From positions 1 through 14,697 of the forward strand of contig JAUWZB010000009.1 in NCBI GenBank assembly GCA_030615555.1: a DNA stretch of 14,697 bases, in the 5' to 3' direction. The notes below the pieces were generated by a model. It searched no databases. It was given only the letters and a program-made list of their open reading frames with translations, and was not told the origin of the DNA. The stretch comes from Dehalococcoidales bacterium (lineage in GTDB: Bacteria > Chloroflexota > Dehalococcoidia > E44-bin15). The translations under genes were made by a program, and so were the position numbers. Positions 12,616 to 14,697 of this stretch are shown here, piece after piece. The first letter of the stretch is position 1. Each line of letters begins with the position of its first letter.

Positions 12616-13716
12616 TTAGCACATCTCCTTCAAAGCGTCTATCAGGGCGTCGGTATGCTCCGGCTTGCCCACGCTGATGCGAAGCGAGTTCCTCAGGAGC
12701 GAGGTGTCGTAGTAGCGAATAAAGACGCCCCTTTTCTGTAGCCCCTCATGAATCACCTGGGCATCCCCTTTAACCACGGCGCAAAGGATGAAATTCGCCT
12801 GAGAGGGGAAAGACTCCAGAAACTTGAGCTCCCCAAGCCTGGCGAAAAGCCGCTCCCGCTCTGAGATGATTTTTTGCACTGTGCCCTGGAGATATTCCAT
12901 GTCGGCAAGCGACTCCTGGAGCGCGACCTGAGCTGCCAGGTTTATGTTATATGGTTGCTTGATCTTGAGAAGCTGTTCCGCGATTAAGGTCGGAAAAATT
13001 CCGTAGCCGATGCGAAGTCCAGCAAGTCCCGCCCATTTGCTGAAGCTGCGCAATACGATCAGGTTTTCATACTCGGGAACCAGGGGGGCAACGGTCGTCC
13101 CGCTAAATTCATAATATGCCTCATCGACCACCACCACCCTGCCCAGCTTAACCAGCTCAAGGATATCACGCTGGGTGGTGATATTCCCGGTAGGGTTATT
13201 GGGCGAGGCGATAAAGATGACCTTGGTTTTTTCATTTACAGCCTCTTTTATTCCGGCGATGTCGATGGCATAGGACTTGTCCCGGGGCACATCGATGACC
13301 TTACCGCCGCAAATCTCGGTGCAGAAGGGGTACATACCGAAGGTAGGAACGCAGTTGATTACCTGATCCCCAGGCTCGAGGAAGAGGCGCAGGATGAGGT
13401 CGATGAGCTCATCGCTGCCGGCGCCGGCTACAATGTGCGCTGCGTCCACCCCGACATATCCCGCCAATGTTTTTCGCAATTCACGCTGCTCCGGGTCGGG
13501 GTAAATGTGGTAGAAGGGATAACTAGCGAGGGCGCGCCCCACCCTCGGCGAGCAGCCATAGGGGTTCTCGTTGCCATCGAGCTTGATCACCCCCTCAATG
13601 GGGACACCAGCCCGCTCGCTAAGCACATCGGGGGGGATGATGGGCTGGTATGCCTTGAGGCTCCCCAGGTCACCCCGGATCATTTTTTCGATGCCCCCAT
13701 CGCCAGAGCTCATCAT
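12616..13716 (-). CDS. hisC: Histidinol-phosphate aminotransferase
   Basis: A PLP-dependent fold-type I aminotransferase that converts imidazoleacetol phosphate and glutamate to histidinol phosphate. The 366 residues show LDGNENPYG near 47-55, AGAGSDELIDL (cofactor phosphate), SPNNPTG, VVVDEAYYEF (Asp and Tyr contacting the PLP ring) and the Schiff-base Lys227 in RSFSKWAGLAGLRIGY. The C-terminal SLLRNSLRISVG carries the substrate-carboxylate arginine. The chosen ATG at 13716 overlaps the hisD TGA by 4 bases; an internal ATG at codon 2 or codon 12 is possible. It stands in the hisD-hisC-hisB order common in bacteria, so its product goes back to HisD upstream and its substrate comes from HisB downstream. 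Confidence 0.95.
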   Translation of the reverse strand: MMSSGDGGIEKMIRGDLGSLKAYQPIIPPDVLSERAGVPIEGVIKLDGNENPYGCSPRVGRALASYPFYHIYPDPEQRELRKTLAGYVGVDAAHIVAGAGSDELIDLILRLFLEPGDQVINCVPTFGMYPFCTEICGGKVIDVPRDKSYAIDIAGIKEAVNEKTKVIFIASPNNPTGNITTQRDILELVKLGRVVVVDEAYYEFSGTTVAPLVPEYENLIVLRSFSKWAGLAGLRIGYGIFPTLIAEQLLKIKQPYNINLAAQVALQESLADMEYLQGTVQKIISERERLFARLGELKFLESFPSQANFILCAVVKGDAQVIHEGLQKRGVFIRYYDTSLLRNSLRISVGKPEHTDALIDALKEMC

Positions 13717-14697
13717 TTACCACCCTTCTTAAGCCTTAGCGCCACCGCTCGAGCGTGGGCGGTGAGCCCCTCCACCCTGGCGATGGTCACCGCCACAGGA
13801 CCCAGCGCCTTCACATCCTCGTCGCTTAAAGAAACGACGCTGGTGAGCTTAAGGAAATCGCCAACACCGAGGGGAGAGCTGAAGCGGGCACTGCCTCCCG
13901 TGGGCATCACATGGCTCGGCCCGGCAACGTAGTCGCCCAGTACCTCGGGGGAGTTTTCGCCCACAAAGATTCCCCCGGCACTGCGAATCTTTTCGATATA
14001 AGATGAAGCATGGCGCACCATTAGCGAGAGATGCTCCGGGGCATAGAGGTTAATTAGCTCGATAGCCTGGTCCATATCGGCGACCACAATTATCCTGCCC
14101 CTCTCTTCCAGCGACCGGCGGGCAATTTGGGCCCGCTCCAGCCCTTTAAGCTGGCGCGCCACCTCACTATCGACCTCCTGGGCCAGCCGGGGGGAGGTGG
14201 TGATCAGGATCGCGGAGGTCAGCACATCGTGCTCCGCCTGTGCCAGAAGGTCGGCAGCGCAGCGGGCGGGAGGGGCAGAATCATCCGCTAGGATCACCGT
14301 CTCCGTGGGGCCGGCAAGGCCATCGATCGCCACCGCGCCGAAGACCATCCTCTTTGCCAAGATCACGAAAAGGCCACCTGGCCCGCAGACTTTATCCACC
14401 CTGGGGATGGACTGGGTGCCGAAGGCGAGGGCGGCGATCGCTTGAGCGCCCCCTACCTTGAAAACCCGGTCCACCGCTGCGATGTCCGCCGCTACCAGCG
14501 TCGCCGGGGGAACTCCTCCCCCCTCTCCAGGAGGAGTGGTGACAATGATCTCCCCGACCCCCGCGACCCTGGCCGGGATCGCCGTCATCAGCACCGTCGA
14601 TGGATAGCAGGCAGTGCCCCCTGGCACATAGACGCCCACCCTCTCCAAGGGGCGAACGATCTGCCCTAGCCCGCCCTCCATAAATTCCTTGAAGCTA
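13713..14697 (-). CDS. hisD: Histidinol dehydrogenase, partial (N-terminus beyond window)
   Basis: Oxidises histidinol to histidine in two NAD-dependent steps. About 327 C-terminal residues are visible; the frame remains open through the window edge, and the family is about 430 residues, so roughly 100 are missing. The Met at 14681 is internal: the preceding codons read SFKEF and the sequence continues into LGQIVRPLERVGVYVPGG, a mid-protein family motif. Further signatures are KVCGPGG, DGLAGPTE, LLAQAEHD (zinc-site Gln and His region), LYAPEHLSLM (catalytic Glu-His) and VLGDYVAGPSHVMPTGGSARF. It ends ALRLKKGGK. Its stop overlaps the hisC start, so the two are translationally coupled. The his promoter must lie to the right of the window. 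Confidence 0.95.
   Translation of the reverse strand, partial: SFKEFMEGGLGQIVRPLERVGVYVPGGTACYPSTVLMTAIPARVAGVGEIIVTTPPGEGGGVPPATLVAADIAAVDRVFKVGGAQAIAALAFGTQSIPRVDKVCGPGGLFVILAKRMVFGAVAIDGLAGPTETVILADDSAPPARCAADLLAQAEHDVLTSAILITTSPRLAQEVDSEVARQLKGLERAQIARRSLEERGRIIVVADMDQAIELINLYAPEHLSLMVRHASSYIEKIRSAGGIFVGENSPEVLGDYVAGPSHVMPTGGSARFSSPLGVGDFLKLTSVVSLSDEDVKALGPVAVTIARVEGLTAHARAVALRLKKGGK

Noticed and set aside
13435..13932. Plus-strand open frame of 165 codons over the hisC/hisD junction
   Set aside because: It runs antisense to two well-supported enzymes, lacks a ribosome site and has no recognisable family; a typical shadow of GC-rich coding sequence.
14679..14681. hisD starting at the ATG at 14681
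   Set aside because: The frame continues to the window edge and the Met falls in the middle of the conserved histidinol dehydrogenase sequence, so the gene is truncated by the window.

Overview
The window is GC-rich, tightly packed bacterial chromosome with housekeeping genes, read as four blocks. The organism looks like an anaerobe. The partial gene at the left edge is a CooC/AcsF-type nickel-insertion ATPase for CO dehydrogenase/acetyl-CoA synthase, and there is a bacterial geranylgeranyl-reductase-family flavoprotein and an encapsulated-ferritin-like protein. Together with the wording of RpiB, GuaA and HisB, this suggests a Dehalococcoidia-like Chloroflexota. That placement is inference from the proteins and was not tested by any search.

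Layout. (1) Positions 1-2786, minus strand: a threonylcarbamoyl-AMP synthase (TsaC/Sua5), ribose-5-phosphate isomerase B, two adjacent isoprenylcysteine-methyltransferase-like membrane proteins, then cooC running off the left edge. (2) A 52-base divergent intergenic region (2787-2838) with plausible overlapping promoters. (3) Positions 2839-10449, plus strand: a purine cluster guaA - EncFtn-like - small membrane protein - purD - geranylgeranyl reductase family - purE - purB - 4-OT-like tautomerase - purC. Many of its genes overlap or are closely spaced (purD/GGR by 14 bases, purE/purB by 4). PurE, PurC and PurB carry AIR carboxylation, SAICAR synthesis and fumarate release. PurD makes GAR and GuaA makes GMP. 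purF, purL, purM, purN and purH are not in this window. (4) Positions 11980-14697, minus strand: hisD(partial)-hisC-hisB, three histidine-biosynthesis genes with a 4-base hisD/hisC overlap.

The anomaly is a single, visibly AT-rich 486-codon gene (10518-11978) between the convergent ends of purC and hisB. Its C-terminal part has the layout of a PD-(D/E)XK restriction-nuclease-like domain with an unusual E-V-T triad (Asp356, Glu370, Thr372), preceded by a helical segment and an alpha/beta N-terminal region. It is bracketed by a 14-base direct repeat (13 of 14 identical), one copy at the purC stop and one at the hisB stop. The gene therefore looks inserted and is the best candidate here for an undescribed system, possibly a stand-alone defence nuclease.

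Other points are an orphan EncFtn-like protein without a visible encapsulin, a tautomerase lacking the 4-OT arginines, a G-quadruplex/hairpin at the purB stop codon, and a probably leaderless tsaC. No tRNA, rRNA, CRISPR array or recognisable insertion sequence was seen. No gene-free stretch exceeds about 90 bases.
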